A DNA stretch of 64,000 bases from CAZBGQ01 sp964491515 (lineage in GTDB: Bacteria > Patescibacteriota > Gracilibacteria > UBA1369 > UBA12473). Below the pieces are notes generated by a model, which saw only the letters and a list, made by a program, of their open reading frames with translations, was not told the origin of the DNA and ran no database searches. Below, in pieces: positions 45,921 to 53,667 of this stretch. Location: assembly GCA_964491515.1 (NCBI GenBank), contig CAZBGQ010000001.1, positions 62,001 to 126,000 of the forward strand, read 5' to 3'. Numbering within the stretch: position 1 is the stretch's first letter; every line of letters starts with the position of its first letter. The position numbers were made by a program, and so were the translations under genes.

Positions 45921-48377
45921 TCACACTTTCTTCACCGATCTCATCCCGTCAACGCCTTCCAACTTATACATCAAACGCGTCAAAATATCATAATCAGAGA
46001 CCTCAACCATCAAGTCCCTCATTACTCCATCCGGAGTACGCTCGAAAAACGGAAAATCGATAATTGAAATTGATAACTCCTCTACCGTCCCCACCACATC
46101 CTTAAGCACACCTACTCTATCATTAAATTCCAAACGTAAATGAACTTGATAATGCGATTGAGCCTGAGATTCCATCCAAGAAGCTGCCAATAAACGACCT
46201 GAATCAATATCAGAAATTTCTCGGCAATTTTTTCTATGAATCCGAATAGATTGGCCACGAGTCACATAACCAATAATCACATGTGGATAACGTGGCTTAC
46301 AACAAGCAGACAACGTAAAAGGCATATCACGCTCTCCCGTAATCAGCACTTCACTAGGTACAACATTCTTTAACGCAGCTTTCGAAGCGATAGGCTTAAC
46401 CACCGGCTGATGCACCGACGGCTTTGCGACTCGCTGCCCTAACAAATCCTCTTCAGAAAACAACGCCCTAATAACATGATTAACTGACGTTGTACCATCT
46501 CCAACCTGTTCCACAATATGCTCACGGTGAGCCAAATCTAACGGAGTTCCTCCATACAACTTAAGCAAACTAAAATTAGGACCAAGCAACGGCTTCCCCA
46601 AATCACGTAAACCCTTATTCAACATAGCTCGCCCCGCCTTAATATTCTTGTCACGATCAAGCGTTCTGAACCATGCCTTAATTTTATTCCTTGCTTGAGC
46701 CGTTTTCACAAATGACAACCAATACCGAGAAGGATTCGGCTGCTTACGCGTCAAAACCTCCACAATATCACCGCTGTTCAATTCATGATCCAATCGAACA
46801 ATTTTACCATTCAACTTAGCCTGATAACATCGATTACCCACATCGCTATGAATCGAATAAGCAAAATCTACAGGAGTAGAACCCACCGGCAAATCCTTCA
46901 CATCTCCTTCTGGGGTCAAAACAAAGATTCGATCTTCAAACAAATTCACTTCCATTCCCTCTTCACTTAAATCCGAATCCTGCAAATCATCATTCAACTG
47001 CTCCAATCCCACCAACCAATCCACTTGATGCTGAAAAAAAGTGGTCCTCGCCTCAGACTCTTTCCCAGGATGAAGCTGAGACAACAAAACAATATCATTA
47101 GATGAAAAACCCTCCTTCAACAACAACGCCCGAAGATTTTTATCCACCAAAAGTTTCTTTCCAGAACTAACCTCAGACAGCAACGATTCAAATTTAGGCC
47201 GCTCTTTCGGATAATGATCCAAAAACGCATACACCTTTGCCATCAAACGACGCTCACGCAAAACTGACTCCACCTCATCTCGAGACAGCGACGACGACGC
47301 TCTACGTGTGTCTTCATACCACCAATGCGACGCAACTCCATACTCCGCCTCACGATGCATCGATTCAGTACGAATCTGAATTTCAACCGGCTGAGAAGAT
47401 AAATCTGGAAGCAAATTCAACACCGTAGTATGCAAACTCCGATACCCATTCAATTTTGGCACCGCAATATAGTCTTTAAACCGTCCAGGCATAGGAACCC
47501 ACCTATTATGAATCGCACCCAGCGCCGTATAACAAGGGCCAACAAACTCACGCCCCTCTCTATGCGAATCTTTAAGGACGATACGAATGGCAAACAAATC
47601 ATGCACCGACGCCAATCGACTCGTATTTTTTTTCCGTAATTTTTTATAAATCGAATACATATGCTTAATCCGCCCAGACACCTCTGCCTCAATATCTTCA
47701 TCTTCCAAAAACGAAGACAAAACACGCTGAGCTTCCTCAATACAATGTTGATTCATCTGGCCATGCTCCTCAATTTCCTCCTTAAGATGAGCGTATTCCT
47801 GAGGATAAAGGAATTTAAAACAAAGATCCTCCAATTCACTTTTTATAGAATAAATACCCAACCGAGACGCAATCGGCGCATACACACGCAATGTTTCATC
47901 AGCAATACGCAGCTGCTTATCTTCAGCCACATATTCCAACGTACGCATATTATGAAGCCGCTCAGACAATTTAATAAAAATCACACGAAGATCTTTTGCC
48001 ATTGCCAAAAACATACGCCTCCAACTTTCGACCTGTGCCTGCCCCCCTTGGACACGCACTAAACTCAACTTCTCCGTCCCCAAAACAAGACGAGATACCG
48101 TCGATCCAAATTTCTTTTCAATTTCATTAAGAGAAGTCGACGTATCTGCAGGAACATCATGCAATAAAGTAGCTATAATTGTGTCCTCATCCGGCTTAAG
48201 TGACAACAAAATACCAGCCGCCTCCAAAGGATGTGTGACATAAGGTTCTCCAGAAAAACGTACCTGTCCTTCATGTGCACTAGCCGCAAAAGCATACGCA
48301 TCTCGAATCCGCTTCTCATCAATTGATGGGGAATAAGATTGTACTTCTTGTACAAGAGAATCAATAGTCACCGCCAT
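45921..48377 (-). CDS. rel: RelA/SpoT-type (p)ppGpp synthetase with degenerate hydrolase site
   Basis: Stringent-response alarmone enzyme of 818 residues with HD hydrolase, synthetase, TGS, and C-terminal ACT domains. The synthetase motifs are intact (RIKHMYSIYKKL; DLFAIRIV; FKDYIAVPKLNGYRSLHT; VEIQIRT). The TGS domain (FVLTPEGDVKDLPVGSTPVD) and a Cys-containing CCKPRYPH region follow. In the HD domain the His-Asp pair is kept, but the catalytic Glu of HDVVED is Ala77 (HDVPAD) and the metal-binding Asp of ADRLHNM is Glu139 (SERLHNM). It may be mainly a synthetase (inference). A promoter and palindrome lie just upstream. Confidence 0.94.
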   Translation of the reverse strand: MAVTIDSLVQEVQSYSPSIDEKRIRDAYAFAASAHEGQVRFSGEPYVTHPLEAAGILLSLKPDEDTIIATLLHDVPADTSTSLNEIEKKFGSTVSRLVLGTEKLSLVRVQGGQAQVESWRRMFLAMAKDLRVIFIKLSERLHNMRTLEYVAEDKQLRIADETLRVYAPIASRLGIYSIKSELEDLCFKFLYPQEYAHLKEEIEEHGQMNQHCIEEAQRVLSSFLEDEDIEAEVSGRIKHMYSIYKKLRKKNTSRLASVHDLFAIRIVLKDSHREGREFVGPCYTALGAIHNRWVPMPGRFKDYIAVPKLNGYRSLHTTVLNLLPDLSSQPVEIQIRTESMHREAEYGVASHWWYEDTRRASSSLSRDEVESVLRERRLMAKVYAFLDHYPKERPKFESLLSEVSSGKKLLVDKNLRALLLKEGFSSNDIVLLSQLHPGKESEARTTFFQHQVDWLVGLEQLNDDLQDSDLSEEGMEVNLFEDRIFVLTPEGDVKDLPVGSTPVDFAYSIHSDVGNRCYQAKLNGKIVRLDHELNSGDIVEVLTRKQPNPSRYWLSFVKTAQARNKIKAWFRTLDRDKNIKAGRAMLNKGLRDLGKPLLGPNFSLLKLYGGTPLDLAHREHIVEQVGDGTTSVNHVIRALFSEEDLLGQRVAKPSVHQPVVKPIASKAALKNVVPSEVLITGERDMPFTLSACCKPRYPHVIIGYVTRGQSIRIHRKNCREISDIDSGRLLAASWMESQAQSHYQVHLRLEFNDRVGVLKDVVGTVEELSISIIDFPFFERTPDGVMRDLMVEVSDYDILTRLMYKLEGVDGMRSVKKV

Positions 48378-48384
48378 CAGAAAA

Positions 48385-48411
48385 ACATTAACATTAGAGA
48401 CTTAACTCTAA
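48385..48411 (-). promoter_or_regulatory. rel promoter with 18-bp palindrome
   Basis: Extended -10 TGT plus TAATGT (48385-48390), 7 bases before the ATG. Directly upstream, 48394-48411 is a perfect palindrome TTAGAG-ACTTAA-CTCTAA filling the spacer before the expected -35. The arrangement parallels the yerC promoter. The remaining gap to 48472 holds only a weak TGTGTC/GACACA inverted repeat. Confidence 0.5.
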
Positions 48412-48472
48412 CATCCCCGACTCAGGAGCTCAAGGAATTTAGACCTGTTCTGTGTCCACAAAATGACACAAT

Positions 48473-50569
48473 TTAATCCTCAAGATCTTCAACCCCTAAG
48501 ATCAAGTCCAAATCAGATCCCAACACATCCACGACTTGAATCCCAGCAATCAAAGCCTCACGATTGAGTTTAATATCTTCTATTCGTTGCTTAAGCGGAG
48601 GCAGAACCCATTCATATAAATCTTGAACCTTAACAAATGCAAAGTACTTAGCCTTCAAATCAACCTGCTCCTGAGACTGCTCAATGAACGCATCCAACGT
48701 TCTAATCGCCTTTGGACCTCTGTAATCTTTAACGTCTGCAAAAAATCGAGCCTCCAATGCTGCCTTATCTGGCTCTCCTAAATTAAAGTCCTCTGAAAAT
48801 TCAGCTCGAATTACCTTAGCCTCCTCATAATTCCCCACACTTGAATTGTAACGAGTGGTGAGCAAGTCAATGTGCTCATCCAATGTTTGTGTTCGATTTC
48901 CCGAAACATCCAAAAGCGCATTCAAATCCAATGTATACAAATTATAAAGAGCCTCAACATCTTCAAGAAAAACCACGAACTGATCCAAGTTTTCCTCCAA
49001 CTTTATCGTGTTTTTTTGATCTTGAAACTCCTCCTCTGAGGCCACAAAAATACCAGAATCAGACCCCGTACCACCTTCAAAACGAACCAATGGATCTCCC
49101 AACTGAAGACCACTATAAACAGATGGATCCACCCATACTTGACCACCAGGTGAAACTGGCTCAACTGGCTCGACTGGAGCTTCCACAACCTCTTCCTCAG
49201 GAGTCTCCTCCGAAGATTCCGACGGATCAACAGGTTGTTCTTCAACCTCCTCCACCTCCTGAACAATCTCATCAGAAGAAATATCACTATCACTCAATCC
49301 ATCCCACAAACGAGGAAGAATCAAAAACCCAGACACAATAATAATCAAAACAATGACAACCCCACCACAGCAAAATTTCAAATGACGAGGAGTTAAATTA
49401 GCCTCATGAAGAAGTTGCTCCACACGATCACCAAAAGAACCTTGTATACCCATTTCCTTAACACTGTGCTCATCACTCCCTATAGCTTCACTCAGCGAAG
49501 ATTCATGCAACACTTCCCCTTCAATCGGAGCTTCTTTCTCCACCGCAGAAACAGGTTCGGGCATTGGAGGCTCAGGGAGTGGTTCAGGATCTAAAAAAGG
49601 TTCTGGTTTAATTTCGGGCTTAGGTTCAGGCTTAGGTTCAGGCTTAGGACGAGACTTTGACTTAGCCTTATTAGGCTTAGAAATAAATGAAGATTCAGTG
49701 TCAAACTTAGGCTTAGGCTCAGGCTTGGATGTTGATTCAGGCGTTGAAAACGGAGACGCATAATCCGCAAATGAATCCACCTTCTTAGCTTCATAAGATG
49801 AGGCCAAATCAAAAGGAGATGGAGACGAAACCTTATCCGGCTTAACTGGTTCAGACATTGGCTTAGGCCTAGAAGTCGACGGAGGCGGATCATAATTGTA
49901 GTCCGGCGCATCATAAGAAGGCGTTGGCGCTGGCTCAGGCGTTGGCGCTGGCTCAGGCGTTGGCGCTGGCTCAGGCGTTGGTGCTGGCTCAGGCATTGGC
50001 GCTGGCTCAGGCATTGGCGCTGGCTCAGGCGTTGGTGCTGGCTCAGGCATTGACGCTGGTTCAGGCATTGACGCTGGCTCAGGCATTGGCGCTGGCTCAG
50101 GCATCGGCGCTGGCTCAGGCATCGGCGCTGGCTCAGGCATCGGCGCTGGCTCAGGCATTGGCTCGGGCTCAGGCATTGGCTCGGGCTCAGGCGTTGGTGC
50201 TGACTCAGGCGTTGGTGCTGACTCAGGCGTTGGCACTGGTTCAGGCGTTGGTGCTGGCGGAACCGGCGCCACTAAATCAAATGGAGACGCTTGATCCGCG
50301 ACCAAGGACTCTTTCTTATCAGAAGATACCTGAGAAACCGATTTCTTTTTCACCGTCTTTTTAGGCACCACATCCTTCTTGGGAACCGCAGATGAAGAAA
50401 CAGATTTTTTATCACCATCCACTACCGGTTTCACTGAATCAGACACCGGCTTACGACGACGGCGACGACGGCGTTTTTTAGGCGCACCCATCCCTAAATC
50501 TCCTCCAGTAGAAGATTTTTGTACTGCCTTAGCAGGCGGCACAACCGGCTTCGAATCATCATCAGGCAT
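48473..50569 (-). CDS. Single-pass membrane protein with PEPAPM hexapeptide repeats
   Basis: Unrecognised 698-residue protein. The N-terminus has a nine-residue basic cluster (KKRRRRRRRK, about residues 32-41). Residues ~105-217 are about 19 tandem PEPAPM/PEPAPT hexapeptides; residues ~218-390 are a Pro/Lys/Glu-rich disordered linker. A membrane helix (VVIVLIIIVSGFLIL) lies near residue 405, preceded by a Cys-Cys pair. A Glu-rich stretch and a helical C-terminal domain (~residues 480-698) follow. By charge, the basic N-terminus should face the cytoplasm and the C-terminal domain outside. TonB-like Pro repeats span periplasms, but no TonB domain is seen. Confidence 0.75.
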   Translation of the reverse strand: MPDDDSKPVVPPAKAVQKSSTGGDLGMGAPKKRRRRRRRKPVSDSVKPVVDGDKKSVSSSAVPKKDVVPKKTVKKKSVSQVSSDKKESLVADQASPFDLVAPVPPAPTPEPVPTPESAPTPESAPTPEPEPMPEPEPMPEPAPMPEPAPMPEPAPMPEPAPMPEPASMPEPASMPEPAPTPEPAPMPEPAPMPEPAPTPEPAPTPEPAPTPEPAPTPSYDAPDYNYDPPPSTSRPKPMSEPVKPDKVSSPSPFDLASSYEAKKVDSFADYASPFSTPESTSKPEPKPKFDTESSFISKPNKAKSKSRPKPEPKPEPKPEIKPEPFLDPEPLPEPPMPEPVSAVEKEAPIEGEVLHESSLSEAIGSDEHSVKEMGIQGSFGDRVEQLLHEANLTPRHLKFCCGGVVIVLIIIVSGFLILPRLWDGLSDSDISSDEIVQEVEEVEEQPVDPSESSEETPEEEVVEAPVEPVEPVSPGGQVWVDPSVYSGLQLGDPLVRFEGGTGSDSGIFVASEEEFQDQKNTIKLEENLDQFVVFLEDVEALYNLYTLDLNALLDVSGNRTQTLDEHIDLLTTRYNSSVGNYEEAKVIRAEFSEDFNLGEPDKAALEARFFADVKDYRGPKAIRTLDAFIEQSQEQVDLKAKYFAFVKVQDLYEWVLPPLKQRIEDIKLNREALIAGIQVVDVLGSDLDLILGVEDLED
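49921..50257. repeat. 18-bp tandem repeat array encoding PEPAPM/PEPAPT
   Basis: About 19 near-identical 18-bp units (GGCGTTGGCGCTGGCTCA and one- or two-base variants). The period keeps the frame. Variants at two positions alternate in blocks, as expected from slippage or unequal exchange. Confidence 0.93.
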
Positions 50570-50591
50570 AAAACTACGATTAAATCCTATA

Positions 50592-50620
50592 ATTATACCT
50601 TAAATCGACACTTAATTCAA
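50592..50620 (-). promoter_or_regulatory. Promoter of the PEPAPM-repeat protein
   Basis: -35 TTGAAT (50615-50620), 17-base spacer, consensus -10 TATAAT (50592-50597). The leader is about 15 bases with no Shine-Dalgarno site. Confidence 0.65.
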
Positions 50621-50737
50621 CAAAGGAAATCTCCCATAGACCCATTTATAAACAAAAGTATACCCAAATCCACCCCACTAAATAAACAAACTTCCCAATA
50701 AAATTGGATTTTGCCAACTCGAGGTGCGCCAAAAAGA

Positions 50738-50766
50738 TTCCTTTCAAACCTTAAATTCGCTAGTAT
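50738..50766 (+). promoter_or_regulatory. Possible promoter of hppA
   Basis: -35 TTCCTT (50738-50743), 17-base spacer, -10 TAGTAT (50761-50766). Leader about 58 bases. The rest of the divergent spacer 50621-50737 shows no gene or clear signal. Confidence 0.4.
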
Positions 50767-50831
50767 ACGCGCGATTCAGGTGCAGAATAGTCTGACACCC
50801 AATCTAATAATTATCTCATTACCCTATCCCC

Positions 50832-52907
50832 ATGCCCATATCTCTGATCGCGCTCTTAATAAGCGTAGGCGTACTCATTTATGCCGTGCTCTTAGTTGTG
50901 AATGTTCTTCAGTTCAAACCTGGAAGCACATCAATGCAAGAAATTTCAGGTGCCATTCAAGAAGGTGCTATGGCTTTCTTAAATCGACAATTCAAAACCA
51001 TCTCATTCTTCGCAATTTTGATTTTCCTAGTAATTGGATTTGGTCTTCCTCAAGGAGAAAATCACGATGGATACCTAATGGCCCTTGGATTCATCTCCGG
51101 AGCCTTTTTCTCAGGATTGGCTGGGTACATTGGGATGAGCATGTCAGTTCGAGCCAATGTTCGAACCACCAATGCTGCTAAAAGCAGCCTAAAACAAGCA
51201 TTAAAAGTTGCCTTCCGAGGTGGATCTGTTACTGGATTTGCCGTAATGGGACTCGCATTAGCTGGAGTCAGCGGATTCTACTACCTATTCACTGAAATCT
51301 GGAACGTTCCTGTTGGAGCCGCTCCTGAACTTCTCATTGGATTCGCATTTGGAGCTTCTCTTGTTTCTCTCTTCGCTCGTGTCGGTGGAGGTATTTTTAC
51401 CAAAGCTGCTGACGTTGGAGCCGACCTAGTCGGAAAAGTCGAAAAAGGAATTCCTGAAGACGATCCTCGTAACCCAGCTGTAATTGCTGACAATGTTGGA
51501 GACAACGTTGGAGACTGTGCAGGAATGGGAGCTGATCTATTCGAAACCTATGCCGTCACTCTAATCGCTGCCATGATCTTAGCCGCTTCTACTCTACTCG
51601 AGACCGCTGGAAGCATTGCCATTGAATTCCCTCTTGTACTAGGAGGCGTTGCCGCGATTGCCTCCATCATTGGAACCTATTTCGTCCGCCTAGGAAAACG
51701 TGAGAACATTATGGGCGCTCTCTACCAAGGTTTAATCGTAACCACCCTTCTAGCGGCCCTCGGATTCTGGTGGGCAACCAATCACTACATGGGAGGAGAC
51801 ATGAAACTTTTCCAAGCCACTCTCGTCGGATTGGGAGTCACCTTATTCATGTTTGTCATTACTGAATACTACACATCAACAAAATTCAGTCCGGTTCAGA
51901 AAATTGCTAAAGCCTCTAAAACAGGAGCTGGAACCAATCTAATCAGCGGCCTCGCTGTCGGCCTCTATAGCACATTCTGGCCAGTGGTTTTGATTGTAGC
52001 TGCAATTGCACTTGCTTACTCATTCGGTGCCAGCTCTACACTAGAAAGCGGCATCTACGGAATCGCGCTCTCTGCCGTGGCCATGTTGTCCACTACCGGT
52101 ATCGTAATCGCCATGGACTCTTATGGTCCTATTACTGACAACGCTGGAGGCATCGCAGAGATGGCTGGACTTCCTGAATCTGTACGAAAAAACACCGACG
52201 CACTAGACGCCGTTGGGAACACAACCAAAGCCGTAACAAAAGGATATGCTATCGCTTCTGCTGCCTTAGCAACACTCGTACTCTTCCAAGCCTATTCCGA
52301 AAAACTTACTATAAACAGCGTAGGAGAAGAATTTGTTTTCGGACTCACTGACTACCGCGTCATTATCGGACTATTCTTAGGAGGAATGCTTCCGTTCCTA
52401 TTCAGCGCACTCTGTATGGAAGCTGTTGGAAAAGCTGCCCATGGAGTGGTCGAAGAAGTTCGACGACAATTCCGTGAAATCAAAGGAATCATGACAGGAA
52501 AAGCTAAGCCTCAATACGATGTTTGTGTCGACATCGTTACCAAAGCAGCCCTTAGAGAAATGATACTTCCTGGGGTACTAGCCATTGCTTCACCATTAGT
52601 CGTAGGATTCGTTCTAGGGCCATTAGCTCTTGGAGGAATGCTTGCCGGTGTAATCGTAGCTGGACTCCTTCTCGCCCTCTCTATGTCCAATGGTGGAGGT
52701 GCATGGGACAATGCTAAAAAATACATTGAAGACGGTCACCATGGAGGAAAAAATTCCATGGCACACCACGCCGCTATTGTTGGTGATACAGTCGGTGATC
52801 CTTACAAAGACACCGCCGGCCCTGCCCTCAATGCCTTGATTAAGGTTATCAACACAATAGCCCTAATCATTGCGCCAATGATCGCCACTTATACGATCTT
52901 TGGATAA
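50832..52907 (+). CDS. hppA: Membrane-bound proton-translocating pyrophosphatase, K+-independent type
   Basis: Couples PPi hydrolysis to ion pumping across the membrane. The 691-residue protein with ~16 helices shows the substrate-binding stretch DVGADLVGKVEKGIPEDDPR and ADNVGDNVGDCAGMGADLFE, and the C-terminal AWDNAKKYIEDG and GDTVGDPYKDTAGP. The diagnostic site reads GNTTKAVTKGYAIASAAL: Lys (not Ala) after GNTT is typical of the K+-independent, H+-pumping subfamily. A strong bidirectional-type terminator follows 19 bases after the stop. The protein recovers energy from PPi made by biosynthesis. Confidence 0.97.
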   Translation: MPISLIALLISVGVLIYAVLLVVNVLQFKPGSTSMQEISGAIQEGAMAFLNRQFKTISFFAILIFLVIGFGLPQGENHDGYLMALGFISGAFFSGLAGYIGMSMSVRANVRTTNAAKSSLKQALKVAFRGGSVTGFAVMGLALAGVSGFYYLFTEIWNVPVGAAPELLIGFAFGASLVSLFARVGGGIFTKAADVGADLVGKVEKGIPEDDPRNPAVIADNVGDNVGDCAGMGADLFETYAVTLIAAMILAASTLLETAGSIAIEFPLVLGGVAAIASIIGTYFVRLGKRENIMGALYQGLIVTTLLAALGFWWATNHYMGGDMKLFQATLVGLGVTLFMFVITEYYTSTKFSPVQKIAKASKTGAGTNLISGLAVGLYSTFWPVVLIVAAIALAYSFGASSTLESGIYGIALSAVAMLSTTGIVIAMDSYGPITDNAGGIAEMAGLPESVRKNTDALDAVGNTTKAVTKGYAIASAALATLVLFQAYSEKLTINSVGEEFVFGLTDYRVIIGLFLGGMLPFLFSALCMEAVGKAAHGVVEEVRRQFREIKGIMTGKAKPQYDVCVDIVTKAALREMILPGVLAIASPLVVGFVLGPLALGGMLAGVIVAGLLLALSMSNGGGAWDNAKKYIEDGHHGGKNSMAHHAAIVGDTVGDPYKDTAGPALNALIKVINTIALIIAPMIATYTIFG

Positions 52908-52926
52908 CAGCTCCTTGTGTCAAAAC

Positions 52927-52957
52927 AAAAAGGCCTTCACAATGTGAGGGCCTTTTT
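52927..52957 (+). terminator. Intrinsic terminator after hppA
   Basis: A 14-bp stem with one mismatch (AAAAAGGCCTTCAC / GTGAGGGCCTTTTT) and a 3-base loop. The A-run and T-run make it potentially bidirectional. It lies inside the frame that could be extended upstream of the SMR gene, ruling out that extension. Confidence 0.9.
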
Positions 52958-52973
52958 AATAAACACCCATCAA

Positions 52974-53291
52974 ATGAATCCTTTCATTCTTCATATTCTC
53001 GCCATCACAGCCCTCGACGTACTTGGCTCTCTTTCCGCCAAAATGTGGAGCATCCACAAAGACCCACTCTACCTCCTTGGAACCTTTCTCTTATTTGGAG
53101 GTGCAGGTTTCATTTTTGCACACTCACTTCGCTATGAAGGCATGGCCATCGCCAATGTACTCTGGATTGCGCTATCAATTATTATAATCACCGCCATCGG
53201 ATATTTCTTTTTCAAAGAAGAAATATCAGCACTCCAAGGCGCTGGCATCCTAATCATCACTATTGGATTAATCATGATAAATATGAAGTGA
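52974..53291 (+). CDS. SMR/EmrE-like small membrane transporter
   Basis: About 105 residues and four hydrophobic helices, the size of small multidrug resistance proteins. The start MNPFILHILAITALDVLGS aligns with EmrE (MNP.I, then the membrane-embedded acidic residue): Asp15 replaces the conserved Glu14. The fourth helix ends GILIITIGLIMIN, like the family. Function as a drug/cation antiporter or a related EamA-type carrier is possible. The longer GTG-started frame from 52917 runs through the hppA terminator and is rejected. Confidence 0.72.
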   Translation: MNPFILHILAITALDVLGSLSAKMWSIHKDPLYLLGTFLLFGGAGFIFAHSLRYEGMAIANVLWIALSIIIITAIGYFFFKEEISALQGAGILIITIGLIMINMK

Positions 53292-53295
53292 TTTC

Positions 53296-53324
53296 TTGCA
53301 CGATACCCACTTCTTAGATACAAT
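53296..53324 (+). promoter_or_regulatory. Promoter of the 85-residue gene
   Basis: -35 TTGCAC (53296-53301), 17-base spacer, -10 TACAAT (53319-53324). Leader about 20 bases. Confidence 0.55.
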
Positions 53325-53350
53325 AATTTCCTACCCAAAACCTCCCTCCC

Positions 53351-53608
53351 ATGGTGGATCGTAAACACCGTTCACTAAAATCACGCACCTCATCAAGCCT
53401 CGAGATGACCGTGGAAGCAGTCACCACAAAAACCGTAACACTCAGCTCTGAACTAACGGGCATTTTGAAATGGCCCACGTCACACCTATCTAAAACAATA
53501 AAAAAAGGCGATACCATTTCACTCACACTCGGAGACATCCCCAAACCAACAATAGAAAAACCAGATTTAAACGACCTTCGTTCTCTACTTCAAGACTTAG
53601 TCGGATAA
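53351..53608 (+). CDS. Small hypothetical protein
   Basis: Unrecognised 85-residue protein. The N-terminus is basic (RKHRSLKSR); residues ~18-65 look like a small beta-rich domain (MTVEAVTTKTVTLSSELTG; KGDTISLTLGD), and a short helix ends it (DLNDLRSLLQDLV). No signal peptide or metal motif is seen. A complete promoter precedes it, and it converges with the SLH gene, sharing the terminator region between them. Confidence 0.6.
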   Translation: MVDRKHRSLKSRTSSSLEMTVEAVTTKTVTLSSELTGILKWPTSHLSKTIKKGDTISLTLGDIPKPTIEKPDLNDLRSLLQDLVG

Positions 53609-53610
53609 AT

Positions 53611-53643
53611 AAAAAGCCTCAACCGTAATGGCCAAGGCTCTTT
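53611..53643 (-). terminator. Intrinsic terminator after the second SLH gene
   Basis: On the minus strand AGCCT ... AGGCT form the base of the stem, extended by GGCC/GGTT wobble pairs, followed by five Ts. It lies 25 bases after the SLH gene stop. It may also serve the converging 85-residue gene. Confidence 0.6.
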
Positions 53644-53667
53644 AAAATGCGTTTAAAAGGAAGAACT

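Noticed and set aside
45886..45924. Mobile element ends suggested by 10-bp direct repeats around a hairpin
   Set aside because: The enclosed sequence is only about 20 bases and no transposase or terminal inverted repeats are present.
49921..50257. Possible CRISPR array (many short repeats)
   Set aside because: Units are contiguous 18-mers with no spacers, inside a coding frame, and no cas genes are present.
49924..50364. Plus-strand ORF with long Leu-Ala-Gln-Ala repeats
   Set aside because: It is the antisense of the 18-bp repeat array in the PEPAPM gene; the minus-strand frame has a promoter and non-repeat domains.
52917..52973. GTG start extending the SMR-like protein by 19 residues
   Set aside because: The segment is the hppA transcription terminator; the family length and N-terminus fit the ATG at 52974.
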